Positions 54,983-64,000 of a stretch of 64,000 nucleotides of DNA are shown here, piece after piece. The stretch lies in assembly GCF_002850255.1 (NCBI RefSeq), contig NZ_CP022522.1, positions 1,797,125 through 1,861,124 of the forward strand, given 5' to 3'. Every line of letters starts with the position of its first letter. Position 1 is the first letter of the stretch. The DNA comes from Pseudoalteromonas sp. NC201 (GTDB lineage: Bacteria; Pseudomonadota; Gammaproteobacteria; Enterobacterales; Alteromonadaceae). Under the pieces are notes generated by a model. The model was not told the origin of the DNA and did no database searches. It saw only the letters and a program-made list of their open reading frames with translations. The position numbers and the translations under genes were made by a program.

Positions 54983-57223
54983 ATGAGTAAACAAAAAGTA
55001 GCAATACTTGGCGGCGGTGTTTCGGCAATGACTGCTGCGGTATACATGACTGAACAAGACGATTGGCAAGAGCGCTATGATATTACCGTTTATCAGCAAG
55101 GTTGGCGCTTGGGAGGCAAAGGGGCGAGTGGTCGTAATGCTGAATACGGCGAACGTATTGAGGAGCACGGTCTTCACGTTTGGTTTGGTGCCTATGTCAA
55201 TTCTTTTAGGGCAATAGAGACCGTTTATAATAAGCTTGAGCGCTCAAGTGATATCCCCATTCACACTTGGCAACAAGCACTAAAACCGCATAGTTTGGTG
55301 GTGTTGCAAGAATATATCGACCAGCAATGGCAAACTTGGTCAGTAGATTTCCCTGAGATCCCAGGTAATCCAGCAAATGGCACTCTCGATTTACATTTTT
55401 GGCAGATTTTAAAATTACTTGCGGCTTGGCTACACAAGTGGGTTGATGATTTGGAATGCGAAGTTGAGAAAACCCACAAATCCACACAACTCAAAACTAA
55501 AAAAGAAAGAGACAAAACGCTGCTTGCTCACTTAGGACAGGAAGTTAAAAGCTTTTTTGATAGTGTAGAAGAAAAGGCTAGAGCTCTATTTGATGACGCA
55601 GAAAATCAAGCCCAAGAGGTCGTATCCACACCAAAGCTGTTAATAACGCAACTTAGTAATTTTCTAACGGTACGTGAAGCTGATCATCGTTTAGAAAATA
55701 AGAAAGATCACTTAGTTGTTTGGTATATGGTTCGAAAAATTAGGCGCTGGTTGCAGTCTGAAGTAAATGACTTAATTGATGACAACCCTGTCATTAGACG
55801 TCTATATATATGCATAGATTTAGGTGTTGCGATGACCATTGGCATGCTCCGAGACAAAGTCTATTCACGAGGGTTTGGTTATCTTGATCAATACGATTTT
55901 AAACAGTGGCTCAAGCGCAATGGCGCAAATGAATTGCTGTCTGTGGAGTCTGCACCAGTCCGCGGCTTTTATGATCTCGTTTTTGGCTATGAGAACGGTG
56001 ATTTTAAAAAGCCGAATGTTGAAGCGGGAGTTGCGGCTTTGGCCATGCTTCGGATTATGCTGTGTTATCGCGGTGGTGTGATGTGGAAAATGCAAGCGGG
56101 AATGGGAGATATTATTTTCTCTCCTATTTATGAGCTGCTCAAACATCGAGGCGTTCAGTTTGCGTTTTTTCATCAGGTTGAATCGTTACACTGTACACAG
56201 GATGATGATGGTCATTATGTTGATAGCATTCAATTAATTCAACAGGTTAAACTAAAAGAGACGCAAAGTTACGAGCCTCTGGAATTAGTCAAAGACTTGC
56301 CATGTTGGCCAAGCTCGCCTCTGTGGCAACAAATTGACCCGCAGCAAGTGGCACTACTTAAAGAACATGAGATTAACCTAGAGTCTTACTGGTCTAATTG
56401 GGAGGCGGTTTACCAACAAGCATTTGGACAGAGGTTACCGAGAAAAACACTAAATAAAGGTACTGATTTCGACTTAGTGATTTTTGGGATCTCAGTGGCA
56501 AGTCTTGAGCCACTTTGTCAGCAATTATTGGCTAAAGATAACGGCTTAAAGTTGCAAGCTGAAAAGGTCAAAACTGTTGCGACTCAAGCATTACAGTTGT
56601 GGCTTACTAAAACTGACAGTGAACTGGGTTTTCACGATCCTTCTGGTAGTAATGAGCCACCAATATTAAGCGCATTTTCTCAACCTTTTGACACTTGGGC
56701 CGCGATGTCTAATTTAATTGAGGTTGAAGATTGGCCAAATACACAGCCAAATAACATTGCCTACTTTTGTAGTGCTTTTACCTGCGCAGATTATCCACCT
56801 CCGAGCGATCATGAGTTTCCTGAGCGCATGAAAGCTCAGGTAAAAGAAAACGCATTGCAAAAACTTAGATTACAGATGCAGCCACTGTGGCCAGAGGCTT
56901 ATCATGGTAACGACTTCGACTGGAACGTATTGTTTGATGTTGATAATAACGAAGGTGAAGTTAGGTTCAACACTCAGTATTGGAGGGTGAATGTCGACCC
57001 CAGTGAGCGTTATGTCTTAAGTGTTGTTGATAGCAGTCAATTTCGACTGCCTACGGACGGCTGCATATTCAATAACCTCTACATTACTGGAGATTGGATT
57101 AAAACCGGTGTCAATGCAGGTTGTGTTGAAGCTGCTGTGATGGCTGGCATGCAAACGAGTAGAGCCATCACCGGATATCCTCAAAACATTAGTGGAGAAT
57201 CAGGGTTTGAGCCGTTTAAATAA
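54983..57223 (+). CDS. Flavin-dependent amine-oxidase/desaturase-like oxidoreductase
   Basis: 746 residues. The Rossmann motif VAILGGGVSAMTAAVYMTE is followed by a second dinucleotide block ITVYQQGWRLGGKGASGRN and the E-E-H-G-L-H-V-W-F-G-A-Y segment seen in phytoene/zeta-carotene desaturase and hydroxysqualene dehydroxylase relatives. The C-terminal FAD closure is NLYITGDWIKTGVNAGCVEAAVMAG. A charged, probably helical insertion (about residues 150-220) is not expected in the simple desaturases. Start at 54983 with GGAAGG upstream. Likely acts on a lipid or isoprenoid-like substrate, an inference only. Confidence 0.82.
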   Translation: MSKQKVAILGGGVSAMTAAVYMTEQDDWQERYDITVYQQGWRLGGKGASGRNAEYGERIEEHGLHVWFGAYVNSFRAIETVYNKLERSSDIPIHTWQQALKPHSLVVLQEYIDQQWQTWSVDFPEIPGNPANGTLDLHFWQILKLLAAWLHKWVDDLECEVEKTHKSTQLKTKKERDKTLLAHLGQEVKSFFDSVEEKARALFDDAENQAQEVVSTPKLLITQLSNFLTVREADHRLENKKDHLVVWYMVRKIRRWLQSEVNDLIDDNPVIRRLYICIDLGVAMTIGMLRDKVYSRGFGYLDQYDFKQWLKRNGANELLSVESAPVRGFYDLVFGYENGDFKKPNVEAGVAALAMLRIMLCYRGGVMWKMQAGMGDIIFSPIYELLKHRGVQFAFFHQVESLHCTQDDDGHYVDSIQLIQQVKLKETQSYEPLELVKDLPCWPSSPLWQQIDPQQVALLKEHEINLESYWSNWEAVYQQAFGQRLPRKTLNKGTDFDLVIFGISVASLEPLCQQLLAKDNGLKLQAEKVKTVATQALQLWLTKTDSELGFHDPSGSNEPPILSAFSQPFDTWAAMSNLIEVEDWPNTQPNNIAYFCSAFTCADYPPPSDHEFPERMKAQVKENALQKLRLQMQPLWPEAYHGNDFDWNVLFDVDNNEGEVRFNTQYWRVNVDPSERYVLSVVDSSQFRLPTDGCIFNNLYITGDWIKTGVNAGCVEAAVMAGMQTSRAITGYPQNISGESGFEPFK

Positions 57224-57310
57224 CCGAGTTATTACACTTTAGGCGCTAAACGAACGATTGACTTTTGAACCATTAGTTGTACAACTGTATTAGCTTAACC
57301 TATATTCTAC

Positions 57311-57329
57311 GCCCTGCAATTTGCAGGGC
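57311..57329. terminator. Perfect hairpin after the flavoenzyme gene
   Basis: GCCCTGC-AATTT-GCAGGGC about 90 bp after the flavoenzyme stop. No T-run follows. Terminator or transcript-stabilising hairpin. Confidence 0.45.
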
Positions 57330-57407
57330 TCAAATTCCACCTTGGTATAATTTGTATGTATTATGAACGATAACTTGAACCTTAAAAAGGTAATCGGGTT
57401 CATTTGT

Positions 57408-57450
57408 TTGGGGGTCTTTTTAATTCAGCTATACTGATAGTGCAATTGCA
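57408..57450 (+). promoter_or_regulatory. Putative promoter and palindrome of the TonB receptor
   Basis: TTGGGG (57408-57413) and TATACT (57430-57435) stand 16 bp apart, a moderate sigma70 match. TGCAATTGCA at 57441-57450 is a perfect palindrome at the expected start site, a possible operator. It does not resemble a Fur box. Confidence 0.35.
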
Positions 57451-57473
57451 TGATATAGCTCGGGATTCAAACT

Positions 57474-59714
57474 ATGCCACATCCAAATGTGCTGTTAAAT
57501 ACGATAACACTAACATTACTCTTAGCAGTCTCGATGGAAGCATCAGCACAAGTCGAAGAAGAAATCGAAGTCATTGAGGTATACGCCCAAAAAAGAAAGC
57601 AATCTATCAATGATGTTGCTATCGCTGTTAAACCCATATCCGGACAAGTCATCACTGACGCCGCGCTGAAAGATACGACCGAACTAGGTAGTTTAGTTGC
57701 GAATGTAAAAATCAGTCAAAATGCAGCTGAGGGTACGCCCCCAGCGGTCAGCATTCGAGGTGTCGGACTTGTCGATTATAACACGGCTAACACTTCTCCG
57801 GTTGGGGTGTATTTAGATGGTATATCTGTTGGGTCTGCGAATAATCAAATCATTAACTTGTTTGATGTTGAACAAGTTGAAGTGTTGAAAGGTCCACAAG
57901 GTACACTTTTTGGTAGAAATACCACTGGGGGGGCAATTTTAGTGCGCACGGCGCGCCCAACAGATGGTGATTTTGCTTCTGTCAGTGTAGGGGTCGGTTC
58001 TGACTCTTTATCAAGAGCTCGTGCGACGCTCAATTATAGCCTAGATCAAAATAGCGCGGTGCGACTTGCAGCTAGCCACAATAACTATGAGTACACAACG
58101 TATAACTTACAGCCTGACGCTCCTGAGGCGTATATGGAACAAAATGATGTTCGACTAAGTTATTTTGGCGAGTTTGATAAGTTCAGTGTTTTTGTGAAAT
58201 TAGATTATGGTCATTGGAATGGACTGGTTCAGCCGGTCGGGAATATCGGATTATTCTCAAACCCTTTGGATGGTTCATTATGTTCTCCAGCCCAAGCGGG
58301 CACTAGCAACTGCGTTGATGCGCTTGGCTTTAATATTGGCAGTGACGATTTTTGGGCTGTACGGGTCAATAATTATCAAAAACATCACAGTATAAGCAAA
58401 GGCGTTACAACAGAGGTCGCGTATGCACTGGATGACCGGTCTCAACTTATTTATCTTGGGGCTTTCAATCGCTTAGATAGGATACATGGATTTAATTGTG
58501 ATGGAAGTCCATTTTCATTGTGTGAAGGCGAGTTAGGACTTAAAAATGAAAAGCTGGTGAATGAGCTTAGGTTTGAGCAAAGTATGGAGACCGGCTTTCT
58601 AACGGTAGGTTTATTTCAACTAGAAGAGCGTATTTATCAAGATAATTTTAATGACTTATTACGTGATTTTAGGGGAACCCCTAATGGTGCAAGTGCGGCG
58701 ACCTTTTTCTATGATAATGATATTAAAGTAAAATCAATGGCCTTATTTGGTCAATATGAATATGAAGTTAGTGAGCATACAGATGTACTCGTAGGAGTAA
58801 GATATAGCGATGAAGATGTGAAGTATGACTCTTTTTCCTATTTAAACGTGCCTTTTGGAGGTAATCTCGCTGGCATTTTAGTTCCTGCCTACGACATTGA
58901 GGGAAAAGAGTCCGATAGTAATTTGTCTGGAAAATTGTCGGTTATCCATAAAGTTAAATCGGATAAAAGTGTTTATTATAGTTTATCTAATGGTGTAAAA
59001 AGCGGCGGCTATAACGGTGGCTTCCTTATTTCGAAGGATGCCGCGATACAGGCAAGTTATGGCCCTGAAGAACTAATCGCTCATGAAGTAGGCGCTAAGC
59101 TGTTATTTAATGACCTTAAACTTCGTACAAACTTGGCTGCTTTTTACTATGATTATAAAGATCAACAGGTATTTATGAATCAGGCTTCAGAAGTACCTGG
59201 AGCGCCGCCTTATCAGTTACTTGAAAACGTAGGTAAGTCCAAAATCTATGGTGCTGAGATAGAAAATACTTGGTATCTATCGGAGCAAACTCAGATAGGC
59301 TTAGATGTAGGGTATATACCTGAAGCTAACTTTGAGGAGTTTATCGATCCAGTTGGCGTTGTATTGACCGACAATCGTTTACCGTTTACATCCGAATGGA
59401 ATATCTCTGGGCAAATAAATTATGCATTTAATTGGGATGAAGTTAGTATAAAAAGTAGAATAGCATTTGATTATCAAAGCGAATATTACTTTGACCAAAA
59501 CGAATCTCCGTATGCTAAGCAACCCAGTTATATGCTTTGGAATGCTAATCTACAGCTGGAGTATAGAGACTGGCAGTTAGGTATTTGGGGTAAAAATCTT
59601 CTAGATAAAGAGTATAGCCACCTTAAATTTGACCTGAGTAGTTTTTTGGGAATGTTAGAAGACTTTAAAGGTGAGGGAAGAAGAGTAGGCATGGATGTAA
59701 CATATCGATTTTGA
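57474..59714 (+). CDS. TonB-dependent outer-membrane receptor
   Basis: 746 residues. A signal peptide (about 1-25, ending ASA) is followed by a TonB-box-like segment IEVIEVYAQKR, a plug domain (about 40-160, with the VEQVEVLKGPQGTLFGRNTTGGAILVRT block) and a 22-strand barrel ending in the terminal Phe (VTYRF). The short plug without an N-terminal signalling extension indicates simple transport. Ligand unknown; the placement after the flavoenzyme cluster and before a hybrid kinase may be functional. Confidence 0.93.
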   Translation: MPHPNVLLNTITLTLLLAVSMEASAQVEEEIEVIEVYAQKRKQSINDVAIAVKPISGQVITDAALKDTTELGSLVANVKISQNAAEGTPPAVSIRGVGLVDYNTANTSPVGVYLDGISVGSANNQIINLFDVEQVEVLKGPQGTLFGRNTTGGAILVRTARPTDGDFASVSVGVGSDSLSRARATLNYSLDQNSAVRLAASHNNYEYTTYNLQPDAPEAYMEQNDVRLSYFGEFDKFSVFVKLDYGHWNGLVQPVGNIGLFSNPLDGSLCSPAQAGTSNCVDALGFNIGSDDFWAVRVNNYQKHHSISKGVTTEVAYALDDRSQLIYLGAFNRLDRIHGFNCDGSPFSLCEGELGLKNEKLVNELRFEQSMETGFLTVGLFQLEERIYQDNFNDLLRDFRGTPNGASAATFFYDNDIKVKSMALFGQYEYEVSEHTDVLVGVRYSDEDVKYDSFSYLNVPFGGNLAGILVPAYDIEGKESDSNLSGKLSVIHKVKSDKSVYYSLSNGVKSGGYNGGFLISKDAAIQASYGPEELIAHEVGAKLLFNDLKLRTNLAAFYYDYKDQQVFMNQASEVPGAPPYQLLENVGKSKIYGAEIENTWYLSEQTQIGLDVGYIPEANFEEFIDPVGVVLTDNRLPFTSEWNISGQINYAFNWDEVSIKSRIAFDYQSEYYFDQNESPYAKQPSYMLWNANLQLEYRDWQLGIWGKNLLDKEYSHLKFDLSSFLGMLEDFKGEGRRVGMDVTYRF

Positions 59715-59816
59715 TTTTGCTTAATCACTATACGTATAAGTCACCTGACTTGGGGGTTGAAAACTTGCAGATACAATACCGAATCACAGGTAACTTTACT
59801 GAGGTAACAGGCTAGA

Positions 59817-62498
59817 ATGCGTTTACTCCTGATCATTTTCAGCATAATTCTGGTTTCTAGTTTTGCCTATGCAGATCAGGCTGTGTTGAAATTGACGCAG
59901 CCTTGGCAATATCAAAATTTACACCATGTTGGAAAGGCTTATGAGGCAAATTCTAGTACAAGATTTCCTCAAAACTGGGCTGAATTGAGTGCGTGGGAAT
60001 CTATTCATGAACCACTAAAAAACAGAGCGCTGTTTTCTGGTCGTTATTTCTTGGTTACTAAAGTCAGAAATGAAACACCCTTGAATGAATTTGTGCTTTA
60101 TCCATACAATACGGTATTAAGCAAAGTTGAGTCGAGGATATATACACCGGAAACAGTCTTGCGAGTTTTCTCTGGGGGTAAGGTCGAAAATGAATTTGCA
60201 TTTCATTATGGCAATCAAGTCACGTTAGAGCCTAGTCAAGATTATTATATCGTTACTCTCTTCGAGAGTGATTTCTTTTACACCCCGGTAAAGTTGACCA
60301 TTGAGCCTCTCAGAGACTTTCAGCAGGAAGTGGTCTATGAAAATCTTATTATGACGCTTTGTTTTGGTGTCGGCATTGTTTTGGGGCTGTATAACTTATT
60401 AATCTACATCGGCTCTAAAGATATCACTCATTTTTATTACGCATTATTCACTTGTGTGTGGGTATTTGCGTGGAGCCATTTTTTTCATATTCCCGACGAG
60501 TTATTTGGGTTTTACTCTGCAAACTTACATTGGTTAGGTTTTGCGCTTGCGCCATTAACTAACGCGTTATTTTATATCCATCTTCTAAAACTCAAGGACG
60601 TTCATCCAAACTATGTGTCGATTTCTATTTGGCTTGGTGTGATAGCTGCGCTTGGACTACCGTTTTGTATTCTTTTCCCTGGCTTTGGTTTTATTTGGGC
60701 GACTTTAGTAACGGGGTTAGCGCTTTGCTTCGGACTATTTGTAGGTATTACGCGTTGGACTGAAGGATTTAAGCCCGCTCGCTATTTTGTAATGGCATAT
60801 ATTGCAATGGCGATCCCCAATATGGTGGGTAATTTAACGAACTTAAGTTTGCTGCCTGAATCGTCGAGTAACTTATATCTTTACGGTCTAATAGGTACTG
60901 CGCTTGATGCATTACTGCTGGCCTTCGCAGTTGCGGACAAGTTTAGAATTACCAGTGAAGAAAATATAGAACTCAATAAAAACCTTGAAGCAAAGGTGTT
61001 AAAGCGGACCTATGAGTTAGAGCAGGTGGCCTCAGAACTTAGAGATGCTAGTGAGGCAAAAAGTCGATTTTTGGCAAACATGAGTCATGAAATAAGAACA
61101 CCAATGACGTCAATTATTGGCTATGCCGATGGCATTATGCTCGGAGATATTAAGCCACATGAGCGTAATCACGCTATCTCCGTTATTTTGCAAAACTCGC
61201 GTCATGTACTTGGGCTAATTAATGATATTCTGGATATGTCTAAAATTGAGGCCAATAAACTAGAAGTTGAGTTGGTGGAGTCAAACCTTTTTCAAGCGAT
61301 TGCGCATGTCGATTCATTATTGGGTAAGCAAATTAGAGATAAAGGACTGGAGTTTGCGCTGAATTATCATTTTCCGCTGCCTGATTTTGTGGTTATTGAT
61401 CCCACTCGTTTGCGACAGATATTACTAAATCTCACATCTAACGCAATGAAGTTCACGACGGTTGGTAAAATCTCGATTGATGTGGCGTGTCAAAACGAGC
61501 GTCTCATGATTACAGTGCGAGATACCGGGATAGGAATGACAGCGGACGAGCAAAAAGAATTATTTAGCGCGTTTTATCAAGCTGACTCTTCCACATCAAG
61601 GAAATATGGTGGGACAGGGCTTGGACTAAATATCTCCAAAAGCTTAGCGAGAAAGTTAGATGGTGATATTTCGGTAGAAAGTGAGGTAGGCTCAGGTACT
61701 GCCTTTACTCTTACTGTTGGCCTATATACCACCGAGAAAACAAAGTGGGTGCAAAGTCTCGCTCAAATTGGTGATGTTCGTGAACAAGGCACAATACCTG
61801 ATGAAATAAATCAAGAGCTTAAAGGTGAGGTGTTATTAGCTGAAGATAACACAGACAATAGTAAGCTTATTAAGCGTATTTTAGAGCGTATGGGTTTATC
61901 TGTGACGGCGGTTGAAAATGGTCAGCTAGCGGTACAGGCGGTACTAGATGGTGATTTCGATTTGATATTAATGGATATCCAAATGCCTGTAATGGATGGT
62001 GAGCAGGCGTTTAGCTTTATTCAGGCAACAGGGTGTAGCACGCCTGTGATTGCATTAACTGCCAACACCATGCAGCATGAAATTGAGCGTTACTTAAAAC
62101 TTGGATTTAGTGATCATCTTGCAAAACCTATTGATAGAGTCGTGTTCAGTCAAAAGGTAGCCTATTATTTGGATATCCAAGTCGACGAGGAAGTTGATCT
62201 TCCTGAAGCCGAATTTTATCAGTTAAAACAACAGTATATTTCTGGGCTGCATGAGCAAATCATTCAGATAAAGAATCAAGCTAAGTATCAGGACTACGAT
62301 GCGTTAGCAAGAACAGTTCATGCGATTAAAGGTACTGCTGCGATGTTTGATTGTATTGATATTCATAAAATTGCAAACGAGTTGGATGTTAAGCTGAAGA
62401 ATAAACAACTAGAGTGTGTTGAAGTGCAGCTAACTGAGTTACTTGGTGCGATGACAACCGCTATTGAGTCAGAAAAGCAGCAAACCAAACAAGCTTAG
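59817..62498 (+). CDS. 7TMR-DISM hybrid histidine kinase (HK-REC-Hpt)
   Basis: 893 residues. A signal peptide leads to a 7TMR-DISMED2-like periplasmic domain (about 25-170), seven helices (about 180-380) and a kinase core with phosphoacceptor H424 (NMSHEIRTPMTS), N box (ILLNLTSNAMKF), and G boxes (DTGIGM, GGTGLGL). A receiver (phospho-Asp D720 in LMDIQMPVMDG) and a C-terminal Hpt (H835 in TVHAIKGTAAMF) complete a phosphorelay. No cognate regulator is adjacent. Its sensor module is of the same class as that of the EAL protein at 35.1 kb. Confidence 0.93.
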   Translation: MRLLLIIFSIILVSSFAYADQAVLKLTQPWQYQNLHHVGKAYEANSSTRFPQNWAELSAWESIHEPLKNRALFSGRYFLVTKVRNETPLNEFVLYPYNTVLSKVESRIYTPETVLRVFSGGKVENEFAFHYGNQVTLEPSQDYYIVTLFESDFFYTPVKLTIEPLRDFQQEVVYENLIMTLCFGVGIVLGLYNLLIYIGSKDITHFYYALFTCVWVFAWSHFFHIPDELFGFYSANLHWLGFALAPLTNALFYIHLLKLKDVHPNYVSISIWLGVIAALGLPFCILFPGFGFIWATLVTGLALCFGLFVGITRWTEGFKPARYFVMAYIAMAIPNMVGNLTNLSLLPESSSNLYLYGLIGTALDALLLAFAVADKFRITSEENIELNKNLEAKVLKRTYELEQVASELRDASEAKSRFLANMSHEIRTPMTSIIGYADGIMLGDIKPHERNHAISVILQNSRHVLGLINDILDMSKIEANKLEVELVESNLFQAIAHVDSLLGKQIRDKGLEFALNYHFPLPDFVVIDPTRLRQILLNLTSNAMKFTTVGKISIDVACQNERLMITVRDTGIGMTADEQKELFSAFYQADSSTSRKYGGTGLGLNISKSLARKLDGDISVESEVGSGTAFTLTVGLYTTEKTKWVQSLAQIGDVREQGTIPDEINQELKGEVLLAEDNTDNSKLIKRILERMGLSVTAVENGQLAVQAVLDGDFDLILMDIQMPVMDGEQAFSFIQATGCSTPVIALTANTMQHEIERYLKLGFSDHLAKPIDRVVFSQKVAYYLDIQVDEEVDLPEAEFYQLKQQYISGLHEQIIQIKNQAKYQDYDALARTVHAIKGTAAMFDCIDIHKIANELDVKLKNKQLECVEVQLTELLGAMTTAIESEKQQTKQA

Positions 62499-62563
62499 GA
62501 TTCTACGCCTTGTTAATATTTATAGCGGATAGGCATGATAATGAAAGGATTTTATACAACACC

Positions 62564-63400
62564 TTATCTTAATGGCTGCAGACTGTAGATTTGAGCCTTA
62601 CTTAGGTCAGGGAAGTCCTTCCGCTGTTTATAGTTGGCATATAGATTGGAAAATATGGTGGTTTTGGATAGTTTATCTAGACTCGCAATAAATAAACGTC
62701 CACTGTTACGGTCTCCCGATATTACACTGCCTTTACAACACTGCTGAAATGAGGAGATAAGCGCTCTGATTGTGTTCTTATTGCCCGTATCCAGCAGTGC
62801 AATTTCTGCTTCTATAAAGAATGCAACCCCACTCCAATAGACTCTTTGTTGTGCGTTTAATGACCACATTTGTTCGCTCACTGTTTTAAGTGCTCCTTTA
62901 TTCATTCGCGTATTTTTTGCGCCTCGGCTGAGCCCTGAGATTAATCTTGTACGAAACTCTGCAACATTAAAAATATCGTTCTCTAGCATAATGACATTTT
63001 GTAAATAGGTAGCAAGCCCCTCTGCAAGCCAGAAATCTGAGTGGTCAAGCAACGGGTGATAAAGGTGAGCAATTTCATGGTACAAGGTCCAATCTTTAAT
63101 CAACACTCGGCTTGAGGTAAATCGTTTGATTTGGAGTAGAACAGCGTCGGGTTTGCCACGTTGAACCGTGGCCCATGGCACAGGCTCAGATGCGAATAAG
63201 CTCGGTTCAATGATAAATGGAAGTGTATATTGTTGTAATATTCCCAAGGAACGCTCTGTTGCTTTAACACCGTGTTTTAGCCAAGTTTCCACATGTTGTC
63301 TATCACTGCCACTGATCCAGCTCTTATATTCGATTTCAATTTCGGTTGCCTGAGTGGATGCAATTAAGCCAAACAACAGTATAAACATTAATAATTTCAT
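62564..63400 (-). CDS. Secreted gluzincin-like (peptidase MA-type) protein
   Basis: 278 residues with a signal peptide (about 1-18, TQA). The zinc site is HEIAH (108-112) with E127 in FWLAEGLATYLQ, the HEXXH plus glutamate pattern of gluzincins and MA-like proteases. Only the catalytic half of the domain is obvious. The C-terminal part is helical. Probably a small periplasmic or secreted protease. Divergent from the lipocalin-like gene. Confidence 0.72.
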   Translation of the reverse strand: MKLLMFILLFGLIASTQATEIEIEYKSWISGSDRQHVETWLKHGVKATERSLGILQQYTLPFIIEPSLFASEPVPWATVQRGKPDAVLLQIKRFTSSRVLIKDWTLYHEIAHLYHPLLDHSDFWLAEGLATYLQNVIMLENDIFNVAEFRTRLISGLSRGAKNTRMNKGALKTVSEQMWSLNAQQRVYWSGVAFFIEAEIALLDTGNKNTIRALISSFQQCCKGSVISGDRNSGRLFIASLDKLSKTTIFSNLYANYKQRKDFPDLSKAQIYSLQPLR

Positions 63401-63534
63401 TATTTTCTCTACAATGGTTACTTTGTAAATAGACCTGAGAACGCATTATTTCATTCTTGATGTTGAGATTATCTCAACTGACCTGGTTGGGTGATTGTGT
63501 AAAACTGAATAAAACAACGTTAAAGGGAAATAAG

Positions 63535-63924
63535 ATGAAAGTCACCGCACTTAGTTTATTGTTATTGAGTCCAATTGCTTTGGCAAACCCACTTTTAGGT
63601 ACTTGGGAATTTGTTGAGGGAAAATATGCCACCACAGATGGCATTGTATCAGCGCAAGCGCCTAGCTTGACGTCGATAAAGTTAATTACTGAGGCTCACC
63701 ACAGCTACATTACGCAAAGTGAAGGAAAGTTTAAATACGCTGGTGGAGGGAGTTACAAAATAGAGGGAGATAGATTTATCGAAACCTATGAATATGGAAA
63801 TGTTACTTCCTTACTTGGTCGAACGATGTCATTCAGCTACAAGATTGATGGTAATTTATGGCATCATGAACTGTATGAAGATGGTAAGTTCGTCGAGAAG
63901 GAAGTATGGAAAAAAATTCAGTGA
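63535..63924 (+). CDS. Small secreted lipocalin-like protein
   Basis: 129 residues. Signal peptide (about 1-17, ending ALA), then LLGTWEFVEGKY ... GGGSYKIEGDRFIETYEYG ... KEVWKKI, a beta-strand pattern with the G-x-W of lipocalin-type barrels (DUF4488-like). Function unknown. AAAGGGAAATAAG precedes the ATG at 63535; a longer frame to 63457 lacks this site and the signal peptide. Confidence 0.75.
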   Translation: MKVTALSLLLLSPIALANPLLGTWEFVEGKYATTDGIVSAQAPSLTSIKLITEAHHSYITQSEGKFKYAGGGSYKIEGDRFIETYEYGNVTSLLGRTMSFSYKIDGNLWHHELYEDGKFVEKEVWKKIQ

Positions 63925-63930
63925 TCCCAA

Positions 63931-63962
63931 AGAAGATGCGTTATATCAGTCACGCATCTTCT
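63931..63962. terminator. Perfect 11-bp hairpin at the end of the lipocalin-like gene
   Basis: AGAAGATGCGT pairs with ACGCATCTTCT over a 10-base loop, 7 bp after the stop. No long T-run, so termination is probable but not certain. Confidence 0.6.
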
Positions 63963-64000
63963 CAACTTCAAATCCAGTACACTGAAACACCAACATTGAG

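Noticed and set aside
1..64000. CRISPR arrays, tRNA or rRNA genes, prophage
   Set aside because: No regularly spaced repeat array, cloverleaf or ribosomal sequence, or phage structural genes were seen.

Overview
The window looks like a chromosomal segment of a marine gammaproteobacterium of the Alteromonadales, most likely Pseudoalteromonas. This is inferred from the gene repertoire (two 7TMR-DISM sensors, RND efflux, TonB receptor, an alaA/metG/apbC/dcd/rsmF core set), the moderately AT-rich composition and the dispersed hairpin repeats. No rRNA, tRNA, CRISPR array or prophage was seen. The species cannot be named from sequence alone.

Layout. 1-5.1 kb: 5' part of a chemotaxis receptor (minus), then a BlaI-type repressor, an M56 (BlaR1-like) membrane protease fused to an M23 endopeptidase, a lipoprotein M23 endopeptidase and a DUF418 membrane protein, preceded by two BlaI-like operators. 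5.2-9.6 kb: acetyltransferase, RNA-type methyltransferase, and a LytS/LytR two-component pair with a lipoprotein hydrolase and a LytTR-style operator. 9.6-17 kb: AraC regulator with a carboxymuconolactone decarboxylase-like gene, a PhyH-type dioxygenase and many small accessory enzymes (PhzF, GNAT, YaiI, GFA, ACT, HPP, GrpB). 17-18.4 kb: a RAYT (Y1) transposase domesticate flanked by hairpins. 18.5-24.1 kb: a large secreted gluzincin-like lipoprotein, a divergent POT-like transporter and a secreted amidohydrolase, suggesting peptide scavenging. 24.2-24.6 kb: an orphan R-body gene (rebB family). 24.9-30.7 kb: type II NADH dehydrogenase, degraded repeats, a TetR-HlyD-ABC-permease efflux operon with its operator, and a LysE remnant. 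30.7-40.8 kb: core genes (metG, apbC, dcd, alaA) interspersed with an EAL protein, a CLCA_X-like protein, a DTW protein and an Hpt protein. 40.9-45.2 kb: RND pump. 46-52 kb: rsmF, a 197-bp MITE, a PAS-sigma54 activator, ccoG, cytochrome b561 and YceI. 53.2-57.2 kb: a hydrolase / acetoacetate-decarboxylase-like / flavin oxidoreductase set of unknown function. 57.5-64 kb: TonB receptor, hybrid histidine kinase, a second secreted gluzincin-like protein and a small secreted lipocalin-like protein.

The most informative systems are: (1) the BlaI/M56-M23/M23 operon, where a beta-lactam-type repressor circuit appears wired to peptidoglycan endopeptidases; (2) a self-contained sigma54 circuit at 47.7-49.3 kb, in which one palindromic motif lies on the regulator's own sigma70 promoter and, duplicated, about 100 bp upstream of a sigma54 promoter for ccoG; (3) the three-gene flavoenzyme cluster at 53.2-57.2 kb, the best candidate for an undescribed pathway; and (4) the solitary rebB gene. 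All functional statements rest on motif recognition by eye; no database search was made.
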